Positions 46,002 through 56,386 of a stretch of 64,000 bases of DNA are shown here, piece after piece (positions within the stretch are counted from its first letter, which is position 1; every line of letters begins with the position of its first letter). The notes below the pieces were generated by a model, which had not been told where the DNA came from, did not search any database, and saw nothing but the letters and a program-made list of their open reading frames with translations. The DNA is from Plenodomus lindquistii (lineage: Eukaryota; Ascomycota; Dothideomycetes; Pleosporales; Leptosphaeriaceae). The DNA lies in NCBI GenBank assembly GCA_025504975.1, contig JANUWI010000004.1:2232001-2296000 (forward strand). Direction: 5' to 3'. The position numbers and the translations under genes are program-made.

Positions 46002-47730
46002 CTATGGAGCTGTTTGTGTTGCTGTGGGCGCCGTGCGCCAATATGCGTGCGCTTCTGCTGCCGGAGTCGTTGATGCGGGTACCTCGTCCTGACACCTCCC
46101 AAACCACCCTTTGCTTGTGCAAGTCGTAGTAGTGGGGATGGTCACGGAAGCAGAAGTCGTTGTGACTGTGGTCGTCTTGTCTTTGCAGCCGAACCAGCCG
46201 GGCTGTGATGGTCAGCTAATGCACCGGGGAATTTTATAACAGACTTACTGTGTGGCATGTGCTGGTGCTCGAGCTACTACTTGATGAACTTGATGTCGTT
46301 GCCGTCATTGTAGTACTCTCATCGCGGCATCCCCACCAGCCGGGAGTCTTGCAGGTCTCTGTTCGTGTCCTTGACAATGTCGTGCTGGTCGCGGTGGATG
46401 TAGTTGAAGGCTTAGTATGTGTACCGTTCTCATACTTCCACAAGATACAATCAACGCACCCAACGTCCTCATCCACACACTTCGCGGCCTCTTCGTACTT
46501 CTGATACACATTGTCAATCGCGTACCGCAAACTGTGCGTTGAAGTACTTTGTCTCCAACCCCAATCTTTCACCACGTCGTACGCGCATCTCCTCCCGGTA
46601 TGGCATAGCGTCTCAAAGGCATAGCCGCCGATTGAGCAAAAACTGGAAGCTCCATTGCAAGTACCCATATACACAGGGTCAGCAGTGTGTCCGAAGTGGA
46701 AACCACCAGTGTTCTTCCTGAGCGGCGCTACGTCACCCGCTGCTGGAAGTCCAAGGCGCTTGGCAGCCAATGCTTGCGGATAGGCCTCGAATGTAATGGC
46801 AGGGACACCGTGCTGCAAGCCGATCAACGAAGCAAGCACTCCACCCAAGCTGTGTCCTGTCGTGATAACGTTCGCATTTGGGTAGAGTTTCATAACCTCT
46901 TCGTAAAGCTCGACGGTCGCTTGGTAGTATCGACTTGGCTTTCTCATCTCATTTCTGACGCATTGGTCGTCGCAAGAGTATGTACCAGTCTGGCAATCAC
47001 ACACTCTTCTCCAGAGATATGTGCCACCCTGACCACAACAACAAGATCCGAACAGGTTATCGTTTTCTTTGTCATGAGCTGATGTGCCATTGCCCTCAAA
47101 CATAGCTACTGTGGTTCCTTTCACAGCCAAAATGATTGTGGAGTTGGTATCATCGCTAAACACGTGACCTCGAATGCCACTGTCATCCCAGCCAAAAGGC
47201 AACGAAGTGTTGTAGTTTTCATCGACGTCCATCCAACCAGCGTCTTCGGTGCCAGTCTTATACGCATTCTCGGACATATTGGCAAAGTTGATGATGGTTT
47301 CCTTGTCTTCAACGTCCGGGCCCGGGATATCTTCAGCGATCCACATCGGCGACATCGGGATCTGTGCACCATATCCTCCCATGGCTGGCCTCTCAACTTT
47401 GACAGGCGCAAGTCTGATGGGAATAGAGCTTATCTGAGAACCGGATTCGGCGACCGCTATCCTCTCCGGAGTCAGGTCTAATCGCAAGGCTCGCGGACCT
47501 GGTTGACCAGCACCATGATGCAACAGATGCCGCAGGGTGAAGCCATTTGCACTCGGTTTGTCGAGACTTGTTGCCGGCGCTACGGGCGCGGTGCCAGAAA
47601 GAACATCGTAGTCACCGCTATACGAACGGAAGATAACGGCGAAGAACGCGACCTGCGCGACAATGCCAAGGATAAACAGGATACGTGAGGAGATCATCCA
47701 GGTGTTATGGGTGGACGTATGCGATGGCAT
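46002..47730 (-). CDS. ATG15: Autophagic body lipase Atg15
   Basis: A vacuolar phospholipase that disintegrates autophagic bodies. Two exons (46249-47730, 46002-46202; 46-bp intron) give 560 aa. A signal anchor lies at residues 13-34 (ISSRILFILGIVAQVAFFAV). The catalytic Ser is in TTGHSLGGVLAS, with Asp in HTADPVY and His in STHSLRYA. Conserved Cys-rich segments (FGSCCCGQGGTYLWRRVC, YSCDDQCV) match the family. The C-terminal tail is Ser/Thr-rich with repeated short motifs around Trp (TPGWWGC, TPGWFGC, KGWFGRC); the last exon supplies the second and third copies, which supports the intron. Several N-glycosylation sequons are present. A second ATG at 47697 would shorten the N-terminus by 11 residues. 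Confidence 0.95.
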
Positions 47731-48869
47731 GATATGCAGACATGTCGAGGAAGAGGAAAGGGTTGAGTTGTAGAGTTGTTTGTCAGTTGTTGATGGCTGA
47801 GTCGCCGCCTGGAGGTGCCACGCGCGCGTGATGACCCCGCTAGTCCCAAAAGGGCAACAGAATGAAGCGCTACGTCATGCAAGTGCATTTCACTCACGCG
47901 CATAAATCAGACGACGCGATGCCATCTGACCTACGAGCGCCTGCGAAGAAGCCAACAAGGCAACGAATCAGGACTACAACGTTGACCCTGATGTATCAAC
48001 TACTGATGTCCTCTTCCTAAAAGGGTGGGCGGCCATTGTAATCTTCAAATCCCGCTGCGTCACGTTGCACAAGAAGGCGTTATGAAACGGCCAGTGCGGA
48101 GCGCGCAATGACAACGGACTGTCCCCGGTCTTATTAGTTATGACAGTTGTCCGTATTCGAGGCTCCGACGTATCGTTGTCATGCAATCGACTTATTTATC
48201 CCGAAGAATCGATGCTGTTGCAGTACGAAGGCGGGATGACAAGGAACGTGTCACGGAATCCAGTGCTTTGTGATAAGATACTATTGCTAGACTTCTTGGA
48301 AACTACCACGTGATGAGAGATTATGACCTGCTTCAATTCAAAGATCGAAACACAAAGGTCGGTGTGAATCTTGAAAGTCGTCTCCACCGCCAGTTGGAGA
48401 GGGGCTGTTGGCAGTCACCAGTACCAACCTTGGACGGATTTCGAACTAGACCTTGGTACTTGTCAACGATACAACAGCTCTAATACCAATATCATGATTC
48501 TCCAAGAAATGCAGTGTCTTGTCGCGCTCCACTCCGCACCCGCACCCCTCCCTCCTTTCAGCCATGCAGCCTAAGCATGCTAATTCCCTTCTAGTCTGAG
48601 CTGTGACCTATGTGGAGTCATTTGTACGCAGATGCTCCAGGATGGCGCAACACAGATTCGAAGGCTTCCTCGAAGGAGAGTTGGAATAAGTGCTAAGGAG
48701 ATATTTGTATGCATGGAGGACTAGCCGCGTAAGAGAGACGGAGAAGGATAAGGGGTCGGCCAATCATGCTTTACCGTTGAAGGGCATATTGACATCAGCT
48801 TGAAGGGTATAGAGAACGCCATTAACATGGCACCCGTAAGAGCAGAGCCCACAGTCAGTGTCTCGTTCC
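47731..48869. other. Intergenic: ATG15 promoter region
   Basis: 1.14 kb between minus-strand genes. No repeats, RNA genes or credible frames. Confidence 0.4.
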
Positions 48870-51341
48870 TCAAAACGGCATCTCGTTGTCGCCAAAGCCC
48901 ATGCCGACATAAATCTGCTCGCCCCAAATCCCCATGTCGGGGAACTGTTCCATGTCAAAATCCGCATGCTTCATTGCCACTAACGGCTCGTAAGCCTCCC
49001 CTGTGTCGACCTGCACATCCATCATGGTATTTTGCATGTAGTCGATACTGCCCAAAGAATCGTAACTCTGCTTGGCCTGATGAGTCACAGGAGTTGTAAC
49101 GACTTGGCTGCTTGACCCTGACGCCTCACTTGTATCTCGTCCCGCGAGGCCATTTGGTGTAGATCGAGAGGGCGATAGATCCGCTGGTGTGATCTTCCGC
49201 ACGTACCAGGTCCGCGTGAGGTCGATGCTGTTGCGTATGGTGTGCCAAAAGTCAGAATGTGGCTGTGATACCTTGTCATACGTTGATAGGCTTTTCATGC
49301 GGTAGCATATCGACTCGAGACAGAGATCAAGGCGCGTTCGATACTGGGCAGCCTTGAAGTCCCACCCAGTGGCGATGTGCGCAGGCTTAGACACACAAAG
49401 CTGAGCTATCGTCCTGATGACCAATGGTAGCCTCGTGCATTCGCAGAACGATACGAGATGGTATTCCTGCGCTGACAAAGTAAATAGTGTATCGAGAAAT
49501 CGCTTCCCAGCTTCGAGTGCTGAAAGCAAGGCGCTGAGGTGCGTAGAGTTAGTAACCATGGGTCAATTAGCCGTTCGTGTACGAAGTGCCGCGCTATGCA
49601 ATAACATGTCGGTGAAAGAGGAGGATAGCTCAAGTACTGGCCAACATTAGTTAATAAGCGCAGGCGATTATGAATTTAAGAACATACCACGACGAGACAT
49701 TGCGGCTGCACTATTCTTTTTCCATGATTCTAGCTGAGCCGCCATAAAGCGCATGTGTATCAATGTTCGCGCGTCTTCCAAATTCGTTTCGTGAGCACTA
49801 CCTGTGAACAAGGTATCTTGGATCTGGTCGTCAATCTGTCGCAAAGATATGAGATATTCGATAGCCTCATCTGAATCATACTCCCTATCTTGCTTTAAGT
49901 TCTCAGCCCACTCAGCCTGTGGGTAACAAATAAGCTTTGGTACCATGTCGTACGGGCAATTCTACTAACCATTTGGACGTTATGCCGGAGAAGATGAGGC
50001 TTCTGGAAACCTGTTGTAATCCTGAACACGCTTAGTGCCTTGTAGGAGGCGAGAATGAAGTTAAAACATACATAGATGCGAGATAGTAACATCCTAGGAA
50101 GGTACGATGGCGTTCCCGTTGTTCTTTAACGGTCGGTGGTGGGGTCCGTGGGGATGGTGGCTTTGGTAAACTTGCGACATTTAGAGGCTGGTGGTTCTGA
50201 TGTAGTCCGATGTCGAGAGCTAGTCCAATGGCTAGATGTTGCAGGAAGAAAATTTGTTGGGTCTTGTGACTGAACACAAAGTGATACCTTCACTCGTCAG
50301 TCAGGTCCCTAGTCGACGAAATACTGCGTACCACGATAAGTAGACAAGCAGGCTTTGCACTAGTCCCAGTGTCCTCCGTGGATTGACCATCGTCCTGTCT
50401 GCTAGCTCCTGACGGTAAACTTTGTCAAGGTACCTTTGACAAGCATGGTCTTTCCACGATGCGACCGTGGTGATCGCCAGAAATAGCATGGGCCTGCTTG
50501 CATGCAAATCGAGAGCAGAAAGCCCAGATGGTATTACAACAAAGGGAAATGAGTGGGACATTTGGCGATATTCGGTCATAAGGGTATTGGCTGTGTTACT
50601 CGACAGTAATCTTTGTACAAGTTCATCTGCAATGGGAGGTCCGCTTGTTTTACAAGATGGAAACAAATTCGCAGGTGCTTGACTGGCGCCTTCGGGTCCA
50701 CCCAAGGAGTGCACATTGCGTAGCTCCTGTGAATACTGGCGATCGACTTCTGGTGATTCTGGATTCAGCTTACTGGTTTGTTGAGTATGTTGAGTATTGG
50801 GCTCAAAGGAGACTTCAGGCAGCCAACTTCCTGGGGGAGCCTTTGTTTCTCTCACCCATTTCGTACGCCGTGCCTGATCCTCTGGGGACAAGTCCGGCCT
50901 GGCTCGATGCTCCGCAGATGCTGCTGTTGGCTGGAGTCGAACATCGGTGGCATTGACAAGCTTGGCCACAAGACCATTGATCTTCTGCTCAACTTGTACG
51001 ATGCGTCTTCATAATTTCAGCAGTGTTGCATACAACTGTAGCTCTCTATCACTGACGAGGGCGCGCGAAGTTTGCGAGTGCGCCGTGGGGCATCTGACCA
51101 GACACAGTCTTTATCTGCCGAGGAACATCTGGAAGGGGTGAGTGTCTTTCATCAGCCTGTCAATGCCTGGCCAGGAAGAATCGGCAACGAGGGAGTTGAC
51201 TGTAATCTCGGCGCACCTTTGACATCTGTCCGCCTCAGCACTCAGCAAAAAACGCGTCTTTAGACTCCGGCACCGCTCACACGCCTGAGAGGTTCGCGCA
51301 ATGACTGCTCTTGTCGCGCATGGTCGTTCGCTGTTTTCCAT
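48870..51341 (-). CDS. Zn2Cys6 transcription factor with fungal middle homology region
   Basis: Eight exons by hand: 51217-51341, 51057-51128, 50332-51006, 50072-50287, 49970-50030, 49688-49916, 49583-49636 and 48870-49519, giving 693 aa in one frame. Splicing exons 1 and 2 builds a zinc cluster: QACERCRSLKTR, then DRCQRC, SSADKDC and VWSDAPRRTRKLRAPS, followed by a VEQKINGL coiled-coil linker. Five of six cysteines are present; the third ligand position is Phe. The middle homology region includes QQIFFLQHLAIGLALDIGLHQ and HRTFLGCYYLAS. The C-terminus is acidic, a possible activation domain. The fifth and seventh introns (53 and 63 bp) are less certain. It lies just downstream of a CE12 gene on the same strand, so it could regulate cell-wall enzymes; that is inference. 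Confidence 0.75.
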
Positions 51342-51770
51342 TGGATGCAGTGATGATGCTCACATGTGCTTGTGAAGGGACTGGTGGCTCGACGGATCGG
51401 AGGTTGCACCAAAATCCGTGCCGCACCAATCATTCGGCTGATAAGCGACACCAGTGAGCCTCGTAGTGTCCATTCCGAAGTAAGGTGTGAGTGAATACTG
51501 GTGCCATGGGCCAAGGCCAAGGCACCTATGGTATGATATGGGGCTACAGTGACACAAAGGTGCAATTTTGCATGTCCAACGTGTAGGTCCGATATCGACA
51601 ACAACAGAATGGGATGACTTGAATCGAACCTGAGCGACGATTTTTATTTGGATGGACATGTCAGTGCAGACCGCATACAATTACGTAAAGACCTCGGTAC
51701 CTGTGGGACTTGATGTTCAGAACATAAGCCTAGGAGCACACAGAATCTATTCATGCTAACTCTTGACTAT
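51342..51770. promoter_or_regulatory. Intergenic: transcription factor promoter
   Basis: 430 bp between the CE12 stop and the regulator start. No repeat or clear TATA box was seen. A GGTTCGATTC word on the minus strand resembles a tRNA B box, but no tRNA fits around it. Confidence 0.4.
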
Positions 51771-52560
51771 TTAAGCAGGTTTGCCTGCCTTGATCAAGGC
51801 ACTGAGAGCATCATTCTTCTTGACAAAGCCGTCAAACTCCGTTGGGTACTTTGACAAGACCAAATCGGCAACTATCCTAGAGAAGACTTCACCGCCGTGC
51901 TTGTTAAGATGCGTCGTATCGTCGGCAGCCAGGTTGTACTTCTGAGCCTCTGTCGAACCAATCGCGTTGACATAGTCTGCCGATGCTGTGTTGAGATCAA
52001 TATAGTGGTAAGACCCTGAGGTCGCAACATCGATCGTAGCAACTCGTTCGTTCTTCAGGCTGTCCTTGACCTTTTTGGTTTTGCTGTCGAAGGAGCGTCG
52101 AGTTAGGGAAGTGACCAGGATAGGTGTTGCGCCCGCCGTAACTACTTCTGCTGCAAACTTTCCGAGATTCGTAGTGTATTCGGCAAGTGTTAATTTCTTC
52201 TGGTCATTGTGTCCGAACTAGCTCTGTGTCAGCACTGCATCGAGTCCTTCTCGTAGGAGTTCTTACCTGAATGGTCACATAGACGCGATGATCTTTCTTA
52301 TAAGTTCCAATGTCTTTGATAACCTTGGCCCAATCGCCTCCATCTCGGAAAGACTTGGTTGTTGCACCGCTATGTGCATAATTGTGGCCGGAAGAACCAC
52401 TCGCAACGGTGGTAGAGAGAAAGGCATCACCCCATCCTTTTCCGGTCGCGGTTGTCGAGTCACCAGCTAGAAGCCAGTATACAGGCTTCGCAGCTCGATC
52501 CAACAGGGCTGCTGGGGCAGCGAGAGCTACAGGAAGGAGAGATAGAAGTGACAGACGCAT
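51771..52560 (-). CDS. Rhamnogalacturonan acetylesterase (CE12, SGNH hydrolase)
   Basis: Removes acetyl groups from the rhamnogalacturonan-I backbone of pectin so that lyases and hydrolases can act. Two exons (52267-52560, 51771-52217; 49-bp intron) give 246 aa, the family size. Residues 1-15 (MRLSLLSLLPVALAA) are a signal peptide. SGNH blocks: GDSTT with nucleophile Ser35, a central Gly block near GHNYAHSGATTKS, GHND at residues 100-103 straddling the second exon's start, and the Asp/His pair in DDTTHLNKHG near the C-terminus. A TATATAAG box lies 77-84 bp upstream. Secreted plant-cell-wall enzyme; neighbour of a Zn2Cys6 regulator. Confidence 0.93.
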
Positions 52561-53301
52561 AGCGAGTGTGAACTAAAGATCGTATGTAGAACAGAATGGC
52601 GTAGAAAGCTGCTCTCAGAAGCGGGCCAAGAAGCCTCTTATATACATCTCCAATACTGCATTTGGCGTACTAGTTGTATGCACATCAGTCATTGCAGCAG
52701 CACGAACCGTGTGGCTGTCCGGCTGAATGTATCACCCTGTTATCACAGGACCGGGTCGCAGATCCGACAAGGAACACGAGGGCTGCCAACTTCCACCAAT
52801 GGAAACATGTTCAATCGTGAATTCGCTATTTGACGAGTATTGAACGACGCGAAACGAGATGCTTTTCTGAAAACTTTCATGTTAGCAATGTAAAAATAGA
52901 AGAGGCGACCGTAATTTCTGGACGAGTTTACGGGATACATTTCCTCGATTGTTTATGAGGTTGACTAAATCCAGGCAGAGCAGATTGTTTCACGTGTCGA
53001 CCATGAGTCGCCAATTGCGAAAATGGCTGTTCGTACTGACAACGCATTCCCTGTAAGAAAACAACCCCGTGCCTGCAGTGTGCTCGCGCAATCGCGCATT
53101 CCCGTACTGGTGAAACATTTTGCAGGTCAGCCTCATTTGGCCAATTCTTCTCAAGTCTAGAACGTTCGGCGATAATTATCATTGAGGTATGTACAGAAGA
53201 GTGTATGTACAGGTAAAATTGCAGAGTCTGTGTACAAACGAATGATAGGGGTATATGAGATTCGTGAGAAGGTCAGACGTACATGCACTGACTGCTGCAG
53301 G
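52561..53301. other. Intergenic: CE12 promoter, GH64 3' region
   Basis: 740 bp. It holds the CE12 TATA box at 52637-52644. No gene-like frame was seen. Confidence 0.4.
52637..52644 (-). promoter_or_regulatory. TATA box of CE12 gene
   Basis: TATATAAG on the minus strand, 77-84 bp upstream of the ATG; typical core promoter position. Confidence 0.5.
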
Positions 53302-54588
53302 TCAATTTCCACCAACAGCGATGGTGAAAAGCTGCGGCGACCCATCGAACACCGTACCAGCGACGTCCTTACCACCATCTGGAACGACATCATCATAAGG
53401 GAACGCATAGCCACGCCCGTCGCGCTGGACTTCATGTATAATGCGCGAGTAGTGGTTTGTCGTCACATCCTTGTAGTACTTGCTCGGGTCGCTACCGTTC
53501 GGGAACTGATTTCCAGATGTGTCCAGCAAAATACTGCGGTTAAAAGCAGCTGCCAGTCTAGGAATGACGGCATTTCGTGCTTGATTGGATCCTGTCGCGA
53601 ATGGTCCTGTGCTGCATGTGAAGATATCACGTGCAGATGGTTTCCCAAAATTCCCGGCCTGGCCCAGTTGCAACTCGTCACCATGCACACGACCAGTGAG
53701 GTTGCCTGCAGCAGCTTGGGTATTGATAGTCATGTCCTCGTTGCGATACTTGTCCCAGACCGCTTGCGTGTAGCCATCCCAATAATCGCCCCACGCATTG
53801 TCGTTTCCAACGAGAAGATTGTTCGGGCTCAGTACTCTCAATGGACGGCCATCCGATTCGTGAATCAGCTGGTCCCAGGGTCTGCCATCGCGCTGAGCTT
53901 GTGCACGAAGCTCAGTGATGATTCTTTCGAAGCCATTTCCATCCATGCCAGGCACTTTCTGGGTGTTCCCGGATGTACCTTGAAGACTCAGTGAGATTGG
54001 AATGCTGATGAAGTCGACATAGCTGATATTGGCAAACAGTTGAGCGTCATTGTAGGTGAATTCGCAAAAGGCCCAGCTAATGTTGAAGTTCGGGTCGCTG
54101 GAGTTTGTGACGCTGGGCTCAACAACTGCAGGCCCAGGATTGAGTTTGAACGTCAATTTGTCGTCGATGCTGAACCAAATACGTCCACCAGCGATCTTAG
54201 GTATCCTCACATTGACAGTGTTGCCTGGTGCTCCCAATGGGATCGCTACGTCGGCCTGCAGAGGTTGCAGGATCTCCTTAGGAGCTTTTGGATAGTAGAT
54301 GCTCTGGCCATCGGACTGTACAAAGATGGGGCTATTGTTGCGCTCCAGAGCGAGACCAGTGATGTATGCGTAGACGTTGCTGGAGTTGGTCTTGTTCTGA
54401 AGCGCAAGCTGCAGGGTTCCAGGCGCAGCTTCTGCTAGAACTTGTTGCTGGTCATCTGGGGCAGCAGCGCGCTTCTCGGCTTCTGGAGCAGCATGCGAAT
54501 CTTCTTGGCCAGGATTGAATTCGGCCTGTCCCTTGTTCTTCTGGAAGCTTTGGCGGCGCTTATCAACAAACTTTCTGAAGGATTTCAT
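53302..54588 (-). CDS. GH64 beta-1,3-glucanase-like protein
   Basis: A thaumatin-like-fold glucan hydrolase of family GH64, expected to cut beta-1,3-glucan. Intronless, 428 aa. The N-terminal 60 residues are hydrophilic and basic (MKSFRKFVDKRRQSFQK) with no signal peptide. The GH64 domain runs from about residue 56 to the end. The catalytic Glu is likely in SWAFCEFTYND and the Asp in ISYVDFISIP, matching the Glu-Asp pair known for the family. NDNAWGDYWDGYTQAVW and SGNQFPNGSDPS are further recognisable blocks. Missing secretion signal: it may be cytosolic, leave by a non-classical route, or have an unseen upstream exon. A TATAAG box lies about 180 bp upstream. Confidence 0.85.
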   Translation of the reverse strand: MKSFRKFVDKRRQSFQKNKGQAEFNPGQEDSHAAPEAEKRAAAPDDQQQVLAEAAPGTLQLALQNKTNSSNVYAYITGLALERNNSPIFVQSDGQSIYYPKAPKEILQPLQADVAIPLGAPGNTVNVRIPKIAGGRIWFSIDDKLTFKLNPGPAVVEPSVTNSSDPNFNISWAFCEFTYNDAQLFANISYVDFISIPISLSLQGTSGNTQKVPGMDGNGFERIITELRAQAQRDGRPWDQLIHESDGRPLRVLSPNNLLVGNDNAWGDYWDGYTQAVWDKYRNEDMTINTQAAAGNLTGRVHGDELQLGQAGNFGKPSARDIFTCSTGPFATGSNQARNAVIPRLAAAFNRSILLDTSGNQFPNGSDPSKYYKDVTTNHYSRIIHEVQRDGRGYAFPYDDVVPDGGKDVAGTVFDGSPQLFTIAVGGN

Positions 54589-54764
54589 GACGGTGAGCGG
54601 GACGACACGGAAGAGCCGGGTTGTACTGGAGATCTAGTAATATCCGTAGGGACAAAAAAAGTTGTGTGCGTGTGGAGTTCGGTGAACAAAGACAAATAAA
54701 GATTCAATTGATGCGCAAGATTGCAGCCGGCCCATCTCTGGCATGAGGAAACCACAGCCCGCAT

Positions 54765-54770
54765 CTTATA
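54765..54770 (-). promoter_or_regulatory. TATA-like box of GH64 gene
   Basis: TATAAG on the minus strand, 177-182 bp upstream of the ATG. The distance implies a leader of about 150 nt. Confidence 0.35.
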
Positions 54771-55505
54771 GATGGCTTCTACCGTGCATCGAGGCCTGGC
54801 AGAGCGTGAATGCAGGGTCCTACTGATGTCACACATGCGGCGGTTTTGCTTGGGATTAAACCGGTTGCGCAATCGGCGACGCCCGCGTCACAAGCGCGAT
54901 CGTCATTTAGCATTCTGACCAATAGGAAATTAAAACAATGCACCACTTATGCATGGCCCGATCGGTTGGATCCCCAGTATTAGGCCCACGTGTAGTGCAC
55001 GCGTGGCATTTTCATCAGAGGAACTGAGAACGAAGGTGGTAACATGGGCCTGGGATTGGCTAACCCCGGATTTTCATATTAGTGTCTTAAAGGAAGGTGG
55101 GATGGTAACGCCCTACGATGCGCGAAGCATGTGCCATTGCAAATGGAGACGACGCCTTGCAAGCTTCGAGATTGCGGTGCACGAAGTGCATGAGATATGT
55201 GATGGACTGATCTGGTGGTAACGGTTAATGACCTGCGAATCGTTCCGTGTCGGCAAGATTGACCGCAATAGTTCAAGCGCACATAGGTACATAATCTCGT
55301 GCTGGAGCTGCACTCGGACACAGTGGGTAGAGAACTCACTGTTTTGCTTGCGTGAAGGCTGAAAGAGTGGTGAGATGTGTTTGCATAGTTGTGGGACATG
55401 CGAGGACAGTTCAGCGTCAAGACACTGTGATCGCCCGTCATCAAGCAGACCGCATAGCATGACAGCTTTTCGACCAAGTCGTGGTCGGCAGACTTCAACT
55501 GCAGT

Positions 55506-55544
55506 TAACGTGTTGAGAATTTACGTAAGATCCTCAACACGTTA
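55506..55544. repeat. Perfect 12-bp inverted repeat around a TTACGTAA site
   Basis: Arms TAACGTGTTGAG (55506-55517) and CTCAACACGTTA (55533-55544) are exact reverse complements, with a 15-nt spacer. The spacer holds the 8-bp palindrome TTACGTAA (55521-55528), a classic bZIP-type site. No gene is adjacent. It could be a hairpin, a terminator or a binding-site array. Confidence 0.75.
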
Positions 55545-56386
55545 GCCGTGATCAGTGGACAGGTTTCTTCGCTGTCATCTCTGATCATGACTGTAGCGTA
55601 ATGCGTAGAGCAGGGTGAGAGCTACGTGATCAGACCATGAGGTAGGTAAAGTTAACAGAGTTAGTGTTGGATGGTCATGATGAGAATTTAAACCCTTGGG
55701 GCAATCTCGAGTGACACGCCACAAAGGTTAGCAGGTAAACACATCTTCATTTGAAGGCTTCGAGGGCACATAAATGTGGACTGTATTCAGAAGTTGATGA
55801 CTGAGAGAGAGAGCTTCAATGCATGTTCGAGGAGAGTGAACAAGATTAGACCAGCCACCACGCCCTACGTCACACCCTCGGCTAATTTTGTATACATGTA
55901 CTCAGTCCACTCCGCCTGGCTGGGGCCACATATCATTAACCGCAATCTGATGTAGCAGACTGACTAGGAGTGAGAAGTTGGAGGAGAGCATTCAACCGTG
56001 AACATACCTCATACATGTAAACCAGTGGTGATTCACCTTCTGGATTGCCATTTGAATCCTTCTGGTTTACCCGCAAGAGTAAAACGTACGCTTCTAGAGG
56101 GATCGACGTTATATGTGATCATGCACAAGATGCGAGTTGAGGGGTAGCTGATCCTATCACGAGCCAAAACCAAGTGCATCGGGGATCAACGCTAAAGACG
56201 ATATCTAAGCTTCTATCGGGCCAATTATCAAGCCTTGATAGTCCCATGGATCAGCCAAAGACTGCAATCGATCTTCATAGGCCACCAAACTGGGACGGCT
56301 CATTGCCATACCCTTTATCTGAAGCAAATGGAGCTTGACCGTTGAGCATAGATGGTGTCTCGAATGCTCGTACCTTCAGTCTCAAT

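Larger units (their letters stand above)
54589..56386. other. Gene-free region with inverted repeat
   Basis: 1.8 kb. It contains the GH64 promoter (TATAAG at 54765-54770, minus strand), one perfect 12-bp inverted repeat annotated separately, and only short frames. It is downstream of the orphan gene to the right. Confidence 0.5.

Noticed and set aside
51600..51625. tRNA B-box-like word on the minus strand
   Set aside because: No A box at the right distance and no cloverleaf can be drawn; likely chance.
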